64,000 bases of DNA from Myrica gale (GCA_963930655.1 OZ005606.1:18826001-18890000); one strand, 5' to 3'. Shown: positions 46,271 through 58,985, numbered from the stretch's first letter. Notes: generated by a model not told the origin, from the letters alone. Program-made: numbers and translations.

Positions 46271-48508
46271 GATTTGTAAAGATTACACCTCTGTTGCATA
46301 TTTTCATATCGTTTAGATCCTAACTTGTATCTCACATCCTTGTGTAGGATATAACCTATGCCGACCTCTCAGATAGTAATTTTGAATTGATTTAAAAAGT
46401 TTTTAAAGGAAGTTTCTCAAAATCAAAATCAAAATATTTAATTTTGTAGAGTTTAAAACGGTTCATAGAATCTAAGTCGGATATAGTTGAGATATATCCC
46501 TGAAATATATTTTCTAATACCCATCTCAATCACACGAATGAAACTCTAAATAAGAAGAGGTATCACTTATAAATACCATTAAAATAACCTCTCGAAGTTG
46601 ACACATTAATATGGGTCTTCTCTATTGAGAGATCATATTGATTGTTATGTGTGCTTCCTTTAAGCGTCAGTTTGTTTCCTTATAAAATATCATTTTATTT
46701 AAATAATTATTCATTGAAACGTTTTTAAGAAAAAAACTTCTTTTTTGGTTACTCTTTTAAATTTTTTTTTAATATTTGATACACTTAATGATTTACGAAT
46801 TTACATAAAAGACTTAATTACCGTACAAGTTCTTGTGGTTTCACATTTGACATTTTAGTTACTCAGATATCGATTTCAACTGTCGGGTCCGTAAATATTT
46901 GAGACAAATCGATCACTCTTCCAATCTCCAGATTTTAAATGTCATCTCAGCGCCAATTGTAGGTTGTCGCGTGGCATGAAATGTTTTTCTCAAATTTTTA
47001 ATATTTTAGTCTCTAAAGTACTTCTTTCAATGTGAAGGTGCTGAGGTGCACTTTTGCGATAAAATTGGTCTCCAAGTTCAATTGTGGTTAGCGGAGAAGT
47101 GCTCACATGGACGGTAAAGGGAATAATATAAAATTATCATATGCAACCTTCAAATTCAATTTTTATTTAAAAAAATATTACTTTTTATATTTTTTAATAA
47201 TTTGGCCTTGGAGGAGCATTTCCATCATTTTGCATGTAATTTAATGACCAAATCAAATTGAATGCAGGAATTCTTTGTTTTGAAACATCTGGGGTATAAT
47301 AAAATATTTTGGAACTTAAGGGACGTCCTCATTTGCATGTGTTTGCCAGATACATGAAAGTAAATAAAACAAACAAGAAAAAAAGTACCCTAAAATTGAA
47401 TCGTTAAGATTAGCGATTAATTTCTTTTTTCCTCAAATGAAAAGTAATTCATAAAAGTATTTAATTGAGTTATCCACTTTGCTATTTTAGCTGATCTAAT
47501 TAGGATTGAGTTTTTCTTGTAATTCGTGTTTTGGATTTTGCTTCGATCAAAATGCTCTTAAGATCAGTACTTCTATCTTCTACATAAGATGGTCAACCTA
47601 GTTGTTGAATGAAATAATTAGCTTAGCAATCCTTGCTTTCTGTTCTTTATTCACCATTCTGCTACTATCTTCTCCTCCCCTCGACCTGTTGTCAGGAATT
47701 TTTTTCGTCTATGAAAAAAATGTACTTTTTGCGACGAACAAAACCGTCCCAAAGGCGTCCCTTAGCGTCGCGGAATTTATTTTTCTATCCAAAAAAGTAT
47801 TTTATCAAAAGACATCAATCTTTAATTTTTTGCAATGGAAATGAAGTTCGTCTAAAAAATATTCGTTTTAACAAACATATTACTTTGCGGACGGATGCGT
47901 GTTTTCAATTCTTTCCCGTTCGAACATACAATCTCGTTTTTTAGAGTTCAAACTCGTTCAAAAAATTACAGGCGAAACCGTTCTTTATAGTTCGAACCTC
48001 GTGAGAGAGGCAGTTTGTTATTGTTCTGTATAGTTCGAACGCGAATATTGAATAAGGTATTATTACTGGTGGGCGTTTGAACCTTTTGTATGACATTGGA
48101 ATGAAGTTTTTATTTTTTATTTAAAAATAGACATACAATTTTTTATAATAAACAAATTATACGTATGATGATATTAAAAATTATTCCTTAAAGTAGTGAA
48201 GTGAATAAAATAATAATATTATATGCATACCAAATACAATATAAATATACATAATAAAACAAATTGTCTGATACCTACATCGTGATTGAGTTGTTGTATC
48301 TTGCTCTCTTTATAGTAATAAAAGATATAGTCTTTCTCCCTAGCAGCTCTGTAGTGACTAGTGTTCGTATTTATCTCTAAACTATTTTTTATAATAATAG
48401 AGTGTTAACTAAGCGAGATTACGACACATATTTTTTCAGGTGTTGAATTGACTAAAATGCCCTTACTCGACAAAAGCGAAACTCTCAAGAAAAAGAAATA
48501 GTTTAGCC
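46271..48508. other. Non-coding stretch with transposon-like fragments
   Basis: 46800-47340 resembles a single MULE-type arm (TTAATTACCGTACAAGTTCT). 47690-48050 repeats words such as CGTCG and TTCGAAC. This may be a remnant of another DNA transposon, but no ends were found. No gene recognised. Confidence 0.3.
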
Positions 48509-48516
48509 CTAGAAGT

Positions 48517-50360
48517 CAGAGGCGGAGGCAGGGGGGCCGGGTGGGGGCGACCGCCCCCACTCGCCCCAAACATTCTTTGAATTTTTTTTATATATATATT
48601 TAGAAGCAGGCCTGCCCCCACTGGCCCAGGCCTGCTTCAGGGCCAGTGGGGGCGGGATGGGCCAGCGGGGGCGAGCCCACTGGCCCAGGCCTGCTTCTTT
48701 AATTTTTTTTTTAAAAAATCAGAGGGTGAAACGGTGTCGTTTCACCCTCTGATTTTTTTAAAAAACGCCGGTTCTCTCTCCCTCTCGCACTCTCCCTCTC
48801 CCGAACGTCCGGCTGCCCATCGCCCACTGCCCATCGCTCACTGCTGCCGCTGCCATTGCCCCGGCCGGCGCCGCCAAGTCATCTCCGGCAGACGTCCAAC
48901 GCCGCCCAGCCCAGAGTCTGAAACTCCGGTCTCCGGCTCTCCCTCAGCCCTCACGCCTCTCTCTCACTCGTTGCTGCCGCCTGCTGCTGCCATTGCGCCG
49001 CCCGCCGACGCCGCCCAACTCAGGTAATCCCACTGCCCAGTCACCACCATCTCTGATCTGAGTCCCACCGCCGATGTTCTTCTATTCACCAGCTTGTTAA
49101 CGAGTAAAATAAATTATAGCAAATAATGGAAATACTAATCATTTGTTTTTTAAAAGAAGGCCAATTAATACAATTGCCGGTAGAAGTAGGGGATTTTTAT
49201 TTGAAGTAAAAAAAAATTGTTAGGCTTTTAAGTCAATTTGGGGTATTTGTTATAGCAATTAGCATTCAATGATTTTGCATCAAATTTTGGTCATTTGGGG
49301 TTGCTGGATCTACTAGCAATTTGACCAAGCAAAATTTATTAATAGACCAGATCACTTACGACTTCTTTTGGTGAAATTAGTTATCCTGTATTCCTGTTAT
49401 CCTGTTATTATAGTTTCTGTTTTTAGGACATGGATGGTGGACTTAACAACTGATAGAGCTCAAGACTAAACAGCTTTCATGCACTTTAACATTAGCTAAT
49501 GATACCACCTTGTAGATCCTATTCCGAATGAAAAAGGCAAAAAAATTCAGCGAAAACACAGGAAAAGTAACTTGTTAAGAATTGATCTGGCTAATACTGG
49601 TGAAAACGCTCTTATGTTATGTTATTTGTGAAGATAGAATTGGTTTTTTGCTTTTAAGGTGGTGATGGTTTGGTTTTGGGGAGGTGGGGAAAGAGTTGCA
49701 TTGAGCGGCATTGCACAGCTCTCTCCCATTTCATTAAGTCCAGGTTGAAATTGATTGGATCAAGGCCTTGAGAACACAGTAAGTTTTTGTGGGTTGTTAA
49801 GTTGTGGGTTGTTGGAAGTGCTGGGATATATTGTTGAATTTTGTGGGTTGTTGCCTGTTGGAAGTGCTGAGATATGTTGTTGTACTGTTTTGCTTTTGTG
49901 GAATTGGCTGTCATCTATGATTTAAGGGAAAAATATTTTTCAAAAGAGCTAAAGAGAATTTCTTATAGATCTTTCTATGATTTAAGGGTTTATATTTCAA
50001 GAGTCAAAACAAAAATCATTATAACTTTTACGGAGAGGCTAAGAGGAGATTGTGAACAGGAGACTTCACTTTGCATCTCCACATGTGTAGTGTACATCGA
50101 GCATGATGTTTTTATGGATATTGAGAACGAAGTCGTTTTGCAACATTTTCAAAAGATGCAAAATCGTAGGATGCAATTATCACCTCTCAGTCGCAGTACA
50201 TAGCATGGTACATGTATTATAATATTTTTAATGTTTTTAGTCTTTAATTTTTGATATTGTAATTGTAAGACAATTTTTAGCATTATAAAGAGAAAAAAAA
50301 TTTTGTCATTTCGTCTTTAGAATTCGACCCCCCTGAACTTTGGTCCTGGTTCCGCCACTG
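48517..50360 (+). mobile_element. hAT element (1.84 kb, internally deleted) with perfect 8 bp duplication
   Basis: Ends CAGAGGCGGAGGC and the complement of GGTTCCGCCACTG are inverted repeats. Exact 8 bp repeats CTAGAAGT flank at 48509-48516 and 50361-50368. The left side is strikingly GC-rich (48530-49020) against an AT-rich background. The C-terminal part of a hAT transposase remains at 49874-50203, giving the orientation. Confidence 0.9.
49874..50203 (+). pseudogene. hAT transposase C-terminal remnant (TTF-type zinc finger hAT lineage)
   Basis: The last ~50 residues, with CVVYIEHDVFMDIENEVVLQ and HFQKMQNRRMQL, match the ending of plant hAT transposases with TTF-type zinc fingers (..L..YIE.D.F..I.NE.I...FQ.MK.RR.QL). 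The catalytic domain and zinc finger are missing. The upstream part of the ORF (to ~50030) has no recognised match. Confidence 0.65.
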
Positions 50361-50368
50361 CTAGAAGT

Positions 50369-51803
50369 GTTTAGAAATTCCAAAGAGATGAAAAATGATA
50401 AAAAAAAAAGTTGATTATTGAAATTAATAAAATTTGAAATCTCTCCACGAAACGCTAATTACTCAAAATTTATAGCTTAGTATAAACAGATAAGAAAATA
50501 ACTCCCCTCTCTCTAAAAGCGGACTGTTCTAAAAACAAAAAGCTCATTTTTGCCTAGCATTAAATTAAAGACGTTAAATCGCTTCGAATTTTAATATGAT
50601 AAAAGAGATGAAAACCAATCCATAAATTTCGAAAACAGATTTCAAATCCTTTACAAAGGTTGCTAGTATCGCTACAGAAAAATGTGACCTATAGGCTATA
50701 TCCAAGTTTTCCTAAGTCTAGCAAAATATTTCCAAAAGACTTACAAAATAAACTCAAAAACTTTAAGAGGTAATTAAACTTGTCCACAAAACAGAAATAA
50801 CTACATCAACGTAAAATAACTACGGGGCTTCGTCAGCACCCGTGAGAACGACAATGTTATCCGGTACTGTATCCAAGTTCACCGGCTCCACCAGTGCGTC
50901 AGTCAGCCAAGGTGCTAGCAAAAATGTCAGAGGCGGGTCATTCAGCGTCTTATAGATATAGTGCTCTATGAGCACCTCAAAAGAATCTGAGACCTAATTA
51001 AACTCGGTCTTGCACCATAAAAGTGTGTGTAATGTAATCATAAGTATGGACAGATGTACACACAAGAAATAAAAATGGCGAGCCTAAGAGACTCAGTCAG
51101 GTTGGCGAAGGGAGATGAAAAACGAAAAGCAGTAAAGTAGATAAAGGCAATACAAACATTTATCAGTGAAGTATAAACACAGTAGGAGTTAAAGATTATA
51201 AATGATGAACAATATGCAATCTGACTATTAATCCTATTATTAGTATTAAGTGATGGTTCATTATCACAGTGTCCATCTACGTCTACCCTATGTTTACTTT
51301 CAGAATCTGGGTTGTGCGTCCCTCTCCTTTCATATAGTAGTGTTTCATAATTTTTGTTCTCCCTAGAACAAAACAAAGCATGAGAACTTGCTCCATGCTA
51401 GCATGAAGCCATCCCTTGACTATGTCCAAGGCAATGATTGCACATCCCCGAATGATCGGTATTGTCACACTTTACGCTTCCTTTAGACATTAATCTTATG
51501 GAAATTATGTTATCCATATCTTTCAGTGTTCATCGTTATTCTTGACGATTCATTCTCTAAATCCTAAATATGTTCGTGATGTTATGATGAACACAACATA
51601 CAACATGCAAATATCGTTATATCGATAATTTCATAGAATTGTTATAAAAAAAGGTACGAAATACATATTAAGCATTAACACGTTCTTGATTTCTTGTCCT
51701 TATGTTATTTAATCTTTATTTAAAAGATTAGTCTTTCAAGTACATTTCCCTTAAGAATTATTATTGACTACTAGCTCGGGTTTTATCCTTTTGGGCTTCA
51801 ACA
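50369..51803. other. Stretch with one unidentified coding-like block
   Basis: On the minus strand 50993-50820 is open and protein-like: it contains HYIYKTLNDPPLTFLLAPWL and DNIVVLTGADEAP before a TAG stop, and is preceded by an acceptor-like TTTAATTAG. I do not recognise the family. No upstream exon was found. The rest has no recognised feature. Confidence 0.35.
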
Positions 51804-53016
51804 TGTTGGCTTTTGTGCACAATCGAGATTTTGATGATGACAATAAATAGATCAAGTTTATAAAATGAACATCTTCAAAGACAAAAACGATTTGATGAAA
51901 GAGCCAAAGTCTTGAAGAAGAAAAGATCAAGAAGATGCAAGGAGCTCAAAGTGAAGATTTAAGACCTTAGGGTATAACCTTGTAACTTTTTGTTTCACAT
52001 TTGACAAGGATTATGAATCATGCACTTGCATATCTTTCAAAACATGCATAAACCGTTTTATCTTTTGTTTGAAAGATTAAAATATTTTTTTAAGGTTTCA
52101 AAACACCTCAATCAAACTCTCAAACCTTTCATATACTTATGAGAAGTAAGGCTTTAAAATTGGGTGTTTAAAAGTGGTCAAAATCATAGTTTTAAAAAAA
52201 CCGGATTATGTACTTAAGTTGAAGCGGTCAACCGCCTGGTGAAGCGGTCGACCGGTTTTCGACCGCTTGGTATAACGGTCAACCGGTTCATGTAGCAGTC
52301 TACCGGCTCGTTTTAACAAACGACTCTCAATGGCTATAAACGACTAATTTTCATGTGACCTATAAATACACATTCATAACGTCTGAAATCAATACACAAC
52401 GATCACATATCATTTATACTACTTGAGAAATATTTTAAACCTTCTTATTCTATATTTCTCATATCATTCACACAAAACACACTTTCATATCCTTGTCTTT
52501 GTGTGAATAAAGAGATAGAACTTTCCACTTTTATATATACTCTTTGAGAGAATCTTGTTCCTCAATTTATCTATCAAAAGAGGTATTTCCTTTAGTGAGG
52601 TTGTTTACTAAAGAAGAAACTTAGAGAGAGTATATCTCAAGCTTGGTGAAGTTGTGAGTGGTGAGCCAGAAAAACAACTTGGGTGAGTTTGAGTGTTGAG
52701 CCCGGGAAAACACGTGTACGGTTCACTAGCACCCGGAAGCTAGAATGTATGCTATTGAAGAATAATATAAAAACCTCAATGCTCGGTGAAGGAGCTTGAG
52801 GGGTGGATGTAGGCGGGTTTGCCGAACCACCTAAAAATTAAATGTTTGCTTCTCTATCCCTATTCTTTACTTTTAGCACGTATTTACTCTTATTGCATAT
52901 TATATATTTGTGCTAAATTGGGTTTTACTTTGCAAACACGTCTTTAGGGGTTAAAAGCGAAAAGTTTAGAAAACCAATTCATCCTCTCTTTGGTTGCCTT
53001 AATCCTATGACTTACA
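51804..53016 (+). mobile_element. Solo-type LTR (Copia-like) with GGTCGACC array
   Basis: TGTTGGCTTTTGTGCACAAT at the left, GACTTACA at the right. It shares GGGTGGATGTAGGC...CCGAACCACCTAAAA with the LTR at 54643-57204, so they belong to one lineage. A TATA box (TATAAATACA, 52361) lies about 60-130 bp after an array of GGTCGACC-like palindromes (52227-52304). No internal region or clear 5 bp duplication was found (CAACA vs CGGAC), so the right border is uncertain. Confidence 0.7.
52221..52310 (+). promoter_or_regulatory. Palindrome array upstream of the LTR TATA box
   Basis: Variants GGTCAACC (52227), GGTCGACC (52247), TTCGACC (52259), GGTCAACC (52277) and AGTCTACC (52297), roughly 10-20 bp apart, each within a CGGT..ACCG context. 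Confidence 0.7.
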
Positions 53017-53021
53017 CGGAC

Positions 53022-54637
53022 CAAAGGAATTTTCATTTGTCTTTTTTTTTTCTTGATGATTTAAAATTTATTTATTTATCCCATCTTTACTTTTGAGCCT
53101 TATGTCCCATATACTTATTCTGAAGTCCAATCTTTCTTTAATTGATGGATTGGGACCCATGGCCCAATCCTTTCCTCTCTCATAGTTGGACCTTTCGGTC
53201 CAGCTCCATTTCTTTTAGGGGTGGACCCTTTGGTCCAACTCTTTTTCCAATTAGGTTTCGGCCCTCTTGGCCGGCCCAATGTCCCCTAAATTATCATTAG
53301 TCCTTTTTTATGTCTACTAGGGTTTTATAATTTTTAAATTTAAAGTCCATATTCACTTAAGTTTATATTGGGCCCCATTAGGGTCCTTATACAAGCTTAT
53401 AAGTTCCGATAGGGTTATTGAGCCTCTAAGGCTCACCAATAGCCTATTAAGCCTCTTTATAAATTATATTTATTACAATATTTTCTCATAACTTTATTAA
53501 AGCCTCTTTTACTTAATCAATGTTTTATTTACTTTATTTAAACCATTAAATTAACTTATAAGCTTCAGTTTGGACTAGTTTTAGTCCAATCTTCCTAATT
53601 AAGTCCATTTCTAGGTTTTACACTTAATAATTCTCATTTTTCATCATATAATTCTCAAGTCCACGTGCTAGATCAATTTTTAAGATGTGTACAATTATAA
53701 CAATACCTTAAATCATCCATTTCAAGTAATTAAATACTCAAAATTTGCAAAGAAGGGATAAATAAACATCTAGGCATGATTTACCTTGTACCGGTGGCCT
53801 CTTTGACAACTTTTGGCCATCTTGATTCAATAAAATATTGCATGCATTATGCTATATCATTTTACTATGCTATAGATCTATCACTTCTCAAACAATATCA
53901 ATAGGTAAGATAGTTATTCAAAAATGACATGTGACAAGCTTTAGCGACTAAAGTATCCATGCATGCACTCATTCAAGCATATTCATCATAAAAATGCTAA
54001 AGGATGTAGGATCAAAGCTATAGGTACACCATCTAAGCAAAAGAGTTCAATTACTCAAAGAAAAACAAGCTTAGAAGAGAATATCATCAACCCGTGAGCT
54101 TCAAACATCCATAGAATAAGTATTTTTGCTCAAAATTCCAAGATCCTCACATGCAATGATACAATATCCAACCCTAGACCAATCCTATACGCGATCTAAC
54201 CCTAAATCCTCTATATTCACCCAAATGAAAAGGCAATACACCTTTAAGAATCCTTTTGTTCTTTTTATAACCTCTTTAGTTCATGCAAGCAAAAATCCTT
54301 AAGCAAACATTTTTTAAGTATCCAAATCCATCCAACCCATGAGCTTACAACCATGTCTATCAAAGTTTAACCATCAAGACTCATCAACAAGCATGCAACT
54401 CCATCCAACATATAAAATGGTCTCTAACTACCCTTACCTCTTGGATGAGCTTTCCTACTTTTCCATTGATGGATTCAGCTTGCATTTAGAGATTTAAGAG
54501 AAGGACATTTAACAAGTGATTCAAGCTTAATGAAAACTAAAAAAGAATAACTCCAATACCGTAAACCATTTTCTTCTTCTTCTCCTTCTCCTTCTCGTCT
54601 TCTTTTTCTTTTTCTTCTTCTTCTATTCTTTCTCTTC
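53022..54637. other. Non-coding stretch, probably older retroelement sequence
   Basis: Pyrimidine-rich, with short palindromes such as TGGACCCTTTGGTCCA (53223-53238) and a CTT-rich microsatellite (54568-54637). No coding domain recognised. Confidence 0.35.
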
Positions 54638-54922
54638 TTTGTTGTTAGCCCAAGGTTATTCCTTGAACAATCCGGGTTATGATTTTGATAATAACAAAAA
54701 TTCTTATTGCTTTGAAGGATTTTAGATCTCGTTTCGTCAATCCACAAATTCTAACTTTGTTTTAAAAAGGATCGAGGTTATCTCTCTATAAAATGTTCTA
54801 AATGTATATTAACACCATTGCATAAGCTAAAATATTCACATTGTTTATTGCAGGTGTTTAAAGATGAATTGGAGTGGAAACGACACTTTCAAGTTGCTGA
54901 AAAACCTCTCCAGCATTGATGG

Positions 54923-55118
54923 TGTCGACACATAGGAAGATAGTGTCGACACATTGCACTGACACCCGATTGTTGTTTTAGTGTTGTCAACACAGACAGA
55001 TAAGTGTCAACACATGCCATTGACAGTTTTGATGGTGTCGACACATTGATGGATGGTGTCGACACATTGCACTGGCACCAAAAAGAAAAAATTACAGACT
55101 AAGTTTATGGTGTCGACA
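54923..55118 (+). promoter_or_regulatory. TGTCGACA palindrome array upstream of the LTR TATA box
   Basis: Five perfect TGTCGACA sites (54923, 54944, 55036, 55057, 55111) and two TGTCAACA variants (54985, 55005), in pairs 20-21 bp apart (54923/54944, 54985/55005, 55036/55057). The array ends about 145 bp before TATAAATA. Confidence 0.85.
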
Positions 55119-55680
55119 CATACAGACTATGTGATGACATAAGCTGCGATTACACAGATTTTCCTAGAACGTCGTCAACACATTAAAAAGCTCTAAAATG
55201 ACTTGGGTACCCCTCCAACGGTAAAATAAAGCTACTTGAAGAACACTCAAGCCTAGATGACTATAAATAGAACAAGATGTAGAGAGAAAGAAAAAGGACT
55301 TGCATTATTATTCAAGTCTAGCCTCCAAGAGAGAAAAAGCTTGAAAGAGGGAGAAAAAGCTAGATCCAAAGAAATTCTCTGTTGATTCCTTCAAAACTAA
55401 AACTCCCATTGTTAAATTTTGTCTTCTTGCTCGTCATTGACGACCTAACCTCCAAACAGACAAATAGCTTGAAGAAGAGAGGACAAGTTGCTCATCATTT
55501 ATGCCCTAATTTCTAGAGAGAGAAAGAGATTTGAAGAAGAGAGAATAACTCATTTCCCAAGAAAGCTAGTGCTCTAATCTGTCATTACTTAAGCTTTCCT
55601 ACTCGAATCTTGTCTTGTTGCTCACTGTTGTCTTTTCCACTTGCGTATTTGGCTTAGAGAGCCTTTCCTTATTATTCTTT

Positions 55681-56772
55681 AGAAAAAAATCATAGTTAAC
55701 CCCATATTTACGGGCAAAAATCAATCTGGTACCTACTATTTTAAAAATCGTGATTTGAGACCCTTAGTTTCAAAACTCTTCAATCCACGCCCCGATTAAA
55801 ATTACCATTAAAACAGACATAATTTGCCCCCAAGTGCGTTCCAACGTGCTGTTTGCCCATATCAAATGACTTATAAGCCCCTTATTCTTTATCTTCTCTG
55901 TGATTGTGTCGAACGATAAACAGAAAATCTCGAGCAGCAACAAGCATTGCGTCCGCAAATCAGAACAAATTGAAGAAGTTCGAATCATCGACAGCAGGGA
56001 ACATTCGTTCATCCAATGTAAAAGATGCCTCATGGACAAACGAACAAAAGAAACTACTAAAAATACTTTAGGATCTATACCTCTAGTAGAATCTCTTTCT
56101 TCAGAGATCGAGACCGAGTACCCAAAAATTCTCCAATTTTGTATTGAATTCTTGAGAACCCAACTCATTGGAAATCTGTTTGATCTGGTCAAGCAGCAAA
56201 TTATTCCCAAACCAAAGGAGGAAAAAAAATTATATATTTTTAACAAAACCAAACGGTGAAAAAGACCAAGTCCGTTCCCCACAAAAAAAAAATCACTTTT
56301 CCGTTTAAAAGAATAGTAATCAGAGACCCAGCAAAACCAAGAAGAAGAAGTAGCAGGTGTTGTCAGCTTGCTTTGGAATCCCGAAGCAATGGCAGTTGAA
56401 AGTTCAGGTTCCTCTTGGGCTCCTATTTATATTGTGTTCCCGTGTCTTTCGTTTTCTAGACAGAAAATATGAATAAATCTTAGCTTTTGCGACGACAAGA
56501 TGGAAATAAGAAGCCGATTTGCTATGGAGAAAGGGAAGACAATATTAGATGACATATGAAATAAAGAATAAGGGGCATTTAAGTAATTTGATATGGGCAA
56601 ATAGCACGTGGAACACACGTGGGGGCAAATTTCGTCTGCTTAAACGATAGATTTAACCGCGGGCGTGGATTATCGAGTTTTGAAGCTTTAGGGTCTCAAA
56701 TCTCTGTATTTAAAATAGCAGGTACCAGATTAATTTTTGCCCATAAATATGGGGCTAACTATGACTTTTCTC
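55681..56772. mobile_element. Non-autonomous MULE (1.09 kb) nested in the LTR
   Basis: Inverted arms of about 200 bp: left AATCATAGTTAACCCCATAT, right complement AGTCATAGTTAGCCCCATAT, extending through GGTACCT(A/G)CTATTTTAAA and TTTGCCC. Flanking 9-mers TTATTCTTT (55672-55680) and TTAGTCCTT (56773-56781) match at 7 of 9. The centre (55900-56260) is open on both strands but holds no domain I recognise; it may be captured DNA. Confidence 0.8.
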
Positions 56773-57209
56773 TTAGTCCTTTGTTCTCATCTTTTGTAAA
56801 ACACTTGAAAACTAAAAGGGAAAACAATTGGTCCTACTCGTGAGGGTACAAGAAATCGCCTAGGTTTTGGGGTTTTGGGATTTGTGGAGAAAGTTGAATT
56901 GTGAGCTCGCAAAATGCTTTGTAAATGTTCCTTAGCACCCGTGAAGCTAAGGTGTACTGCCTATTTGGAGAATAGTGGAGAAAGTCCAAAGAAGTCAATA
57001 GCCTTGGGGGTGGATGTAGGCTAGTGTTGGCCGAACCACCTAAAACTGCGGTGTCATCTCTCTAACTCTATCTTTTTTATTATTCGCTTCATATTTATAT
57101 TTGTGGTGTTTTATGCTTTATTGTTCTATTGCTTAAATTATCTTGGAAAAATTTAAATTTTTATTAACCTAATTCACCCTCGTGGATTGTTATTTAGACT
57201 CACATTTGC

Positions 57210-58555
57210 AATTCCTCTCTCCTTTCCCTTAACGGAAACTCTTTTCCATCTTTCTCTCTGTCACTCGGATACAAGCAACCAAAATAAACTTTTTTGCCTT
57301 CTACCCTTAAATAGATCTCATCTTAACTAGGGTTAAATATTATGGTTAAGTCTAAACTAGGTAGAGCTAATCATTAAATCTCAAGATAACATCTAGAAGC
57401 AAGCAAGGGGAGTGGCCGATTTGGGTGGCTTTGAGAAGTCCATGCCAAGTGTCACCATTCTTCTTCCCAAGGCAATGATTAAAAGCCTCTAAAATCTTCT
57501 ACAAGCTCCCTCCAAATCAACTAGATGTCCTTAGTGACAATGGGCTGGCTTTTCAAGCCAATTTCTTACCCAAATGATCATGTCCTCGATTCCAACACAA
57601 GGCCCACATATTCAGCCCTTGATCAAGCCTCTCCAAAGTCCTTTAATCCCAATTAATCTAAGATCAAAGCCTTAACTGATTAAATAAAATCATCACACCA
57701 AAATTCATAATTTAATTAAGCTCTAAACTCACTTTATTTACTAATCAAGGCTAGAACAAGCAAAGTATATGAGTGATTATAATTAAATTACTTAATCCTA
57801 CTAAATTACAAGTTCAAGGACATAGAAGAAGTATTCTTCTCAATAAATTAATTTAATCACCAATACTAATATATAATAAACAAATTCTTCAACACTCATC
57901 TAATATTATTTACTCAATTAAAGACTCACATAAAATACATTCATTTAATACAATAAGAGAAGATAAATACATAAATTTCACATGATTATTTTTGCACTAA
58001 AATATTTGAAATTAATATAAAATCTTAAAATTAGTCTTAAAATGTTATTAAATTATATTTAATCTGGAAATGGTACTAAAAACTCACATCTCCTCAATCT
58101 CTAATCGGGCCTACTCATCACCTGGGGAATACAATATTTTTGGGAGCCTTTGGCAAGTTATAAAAATGAGGCTTTTTAGTTAAAATATAAAAAAAATTAA
58201 TAAATTCAAAATTAAACTATAAATTTACTTATTGTAGTTTTAAAAGCAAAATTACGTATTAAACTTTTGTAATCAAGTTTAGCCAATAAATAGTTTCAAT
58301 ATATAAAATTGTTAAACCTTTAATTTATCTTGAGACATATAGAAATACTTTTAGAAGATGCTTTGTTTAGCAAAAAAAAAGAGTTGTGTGAATGTTCTGA
58401 TGTTTAGCAAAAAAAAACACAATCAACTAATTAGTCAATTGGTGTGCCATTGTACAACGGGTTAGCAAAAAAATGAGTTGTGTGGTAGTTTTGCTGTTTA
58501 GCAAAAACAAATCTACTAATCAGTTTGGAACTGTACAATGGGTTAAAAGAATGAC
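57210..58555. other. Non-coding stretch
   Basis: AT-rich to the right of 57700. Around 58360-58510 the word GTTTAGCAAAAA recurs three to four times next to GAGTTGTGTG. No gene recognised. Confidence 0.4.
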
Positions 58556-58985
58556 GTCGTGAGATTTTAATTTTTTGATAACTTGAGTTAATTAGAAATA
58601 AAGTAGACAGTTGTATTGTTAAGTTTTAGGAGAAGAATTTGTGGGAAGTGGTCATATTATTTTGAAAACATTATTAGAATTCAATTTTTTTTAGAAATTG
58701 AGTTAATTAGTACTGAGGAGTTGTGGTGTCATGTTTTATAAGAAGAATTTGTGGGAAAATGTCCTATTATTTAGGAAACATTATGAGAATTTAATTTTTT
58801 GAGAACTTGACTTAATTAGCAATAAAGTAGACAGTTGTGGTGCTAAGTTTTAGGAGAAAAAATTGTAGGAAGTGATCCTATTATTTAGGAAAAATTATGA
58901 GAATTTAATTTTTTGAGAACTTGAGTTAATTAGCAAACAGTTGTGGTGGTAGATTTTAGGAGAATAATTTGTGGGAAGTAGTTAA
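58556..58985. repeat. Minisatellite, four ~115 bp units
   Basis: Units start near 58558, 58676, 58791 and 58908. Each has TTTAATTTTTTGAGAACTTG (or variant), GAGTTAATTAG, CAGTTGTGGTG, TTTTAGGAGAA and TTGTGGGAAGT in that order. Units 3 and 4 are the most alike. Confidence 0.85.

Larger units (their letters stand above)
54643..57204 (+). mobile_element. Solo LTR (Copia-like) with TGTCGACA array, split by a MULE
   Basis: TGTTAGCCCAAGGTTATTCC to TTTAGACTCACA, flanked by TTTGT (54638-54642) and TTTGC (57205-57209), 4 of 5 matching. Without the nested MULE (55681-56772) its length is about 1.47 kb. TATA box TATAAATA at 55262. It shares the 3' region (GGGTGGATGTAGGCT...CCGAACCACCTAAAA) with the LTR at 51804. 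It inserted at the edge of a CTT microsatellite. Confidence 0.75.

Noticed and set aside
47690..48060. CACTA transposon terminus suggested by repeated CGTCG-like words
   Set aside because: No CACTA/CACTG end motif or 3 bp duplication was found; left as an unassigned stretch.
48734..49027. 97-codon Ser/Pro-rich plus-strand ORF
   Set aside because: Arises from the GC-rich leader of the hAT element; no conserved motif.
53017..53021. 5 bp target duplication for the LTR at 51804-53016
   Set aside because: CAACA and CGGAC do not match; the border or history is uncertain.
55770..56282. 170-codon minus-strand ORF inside a MULE
   Set aside because: It starts in the inverted arm, has no recognisable domain, and the plus strand is open over the same part; not listed as a gene, only noted in the element entry.
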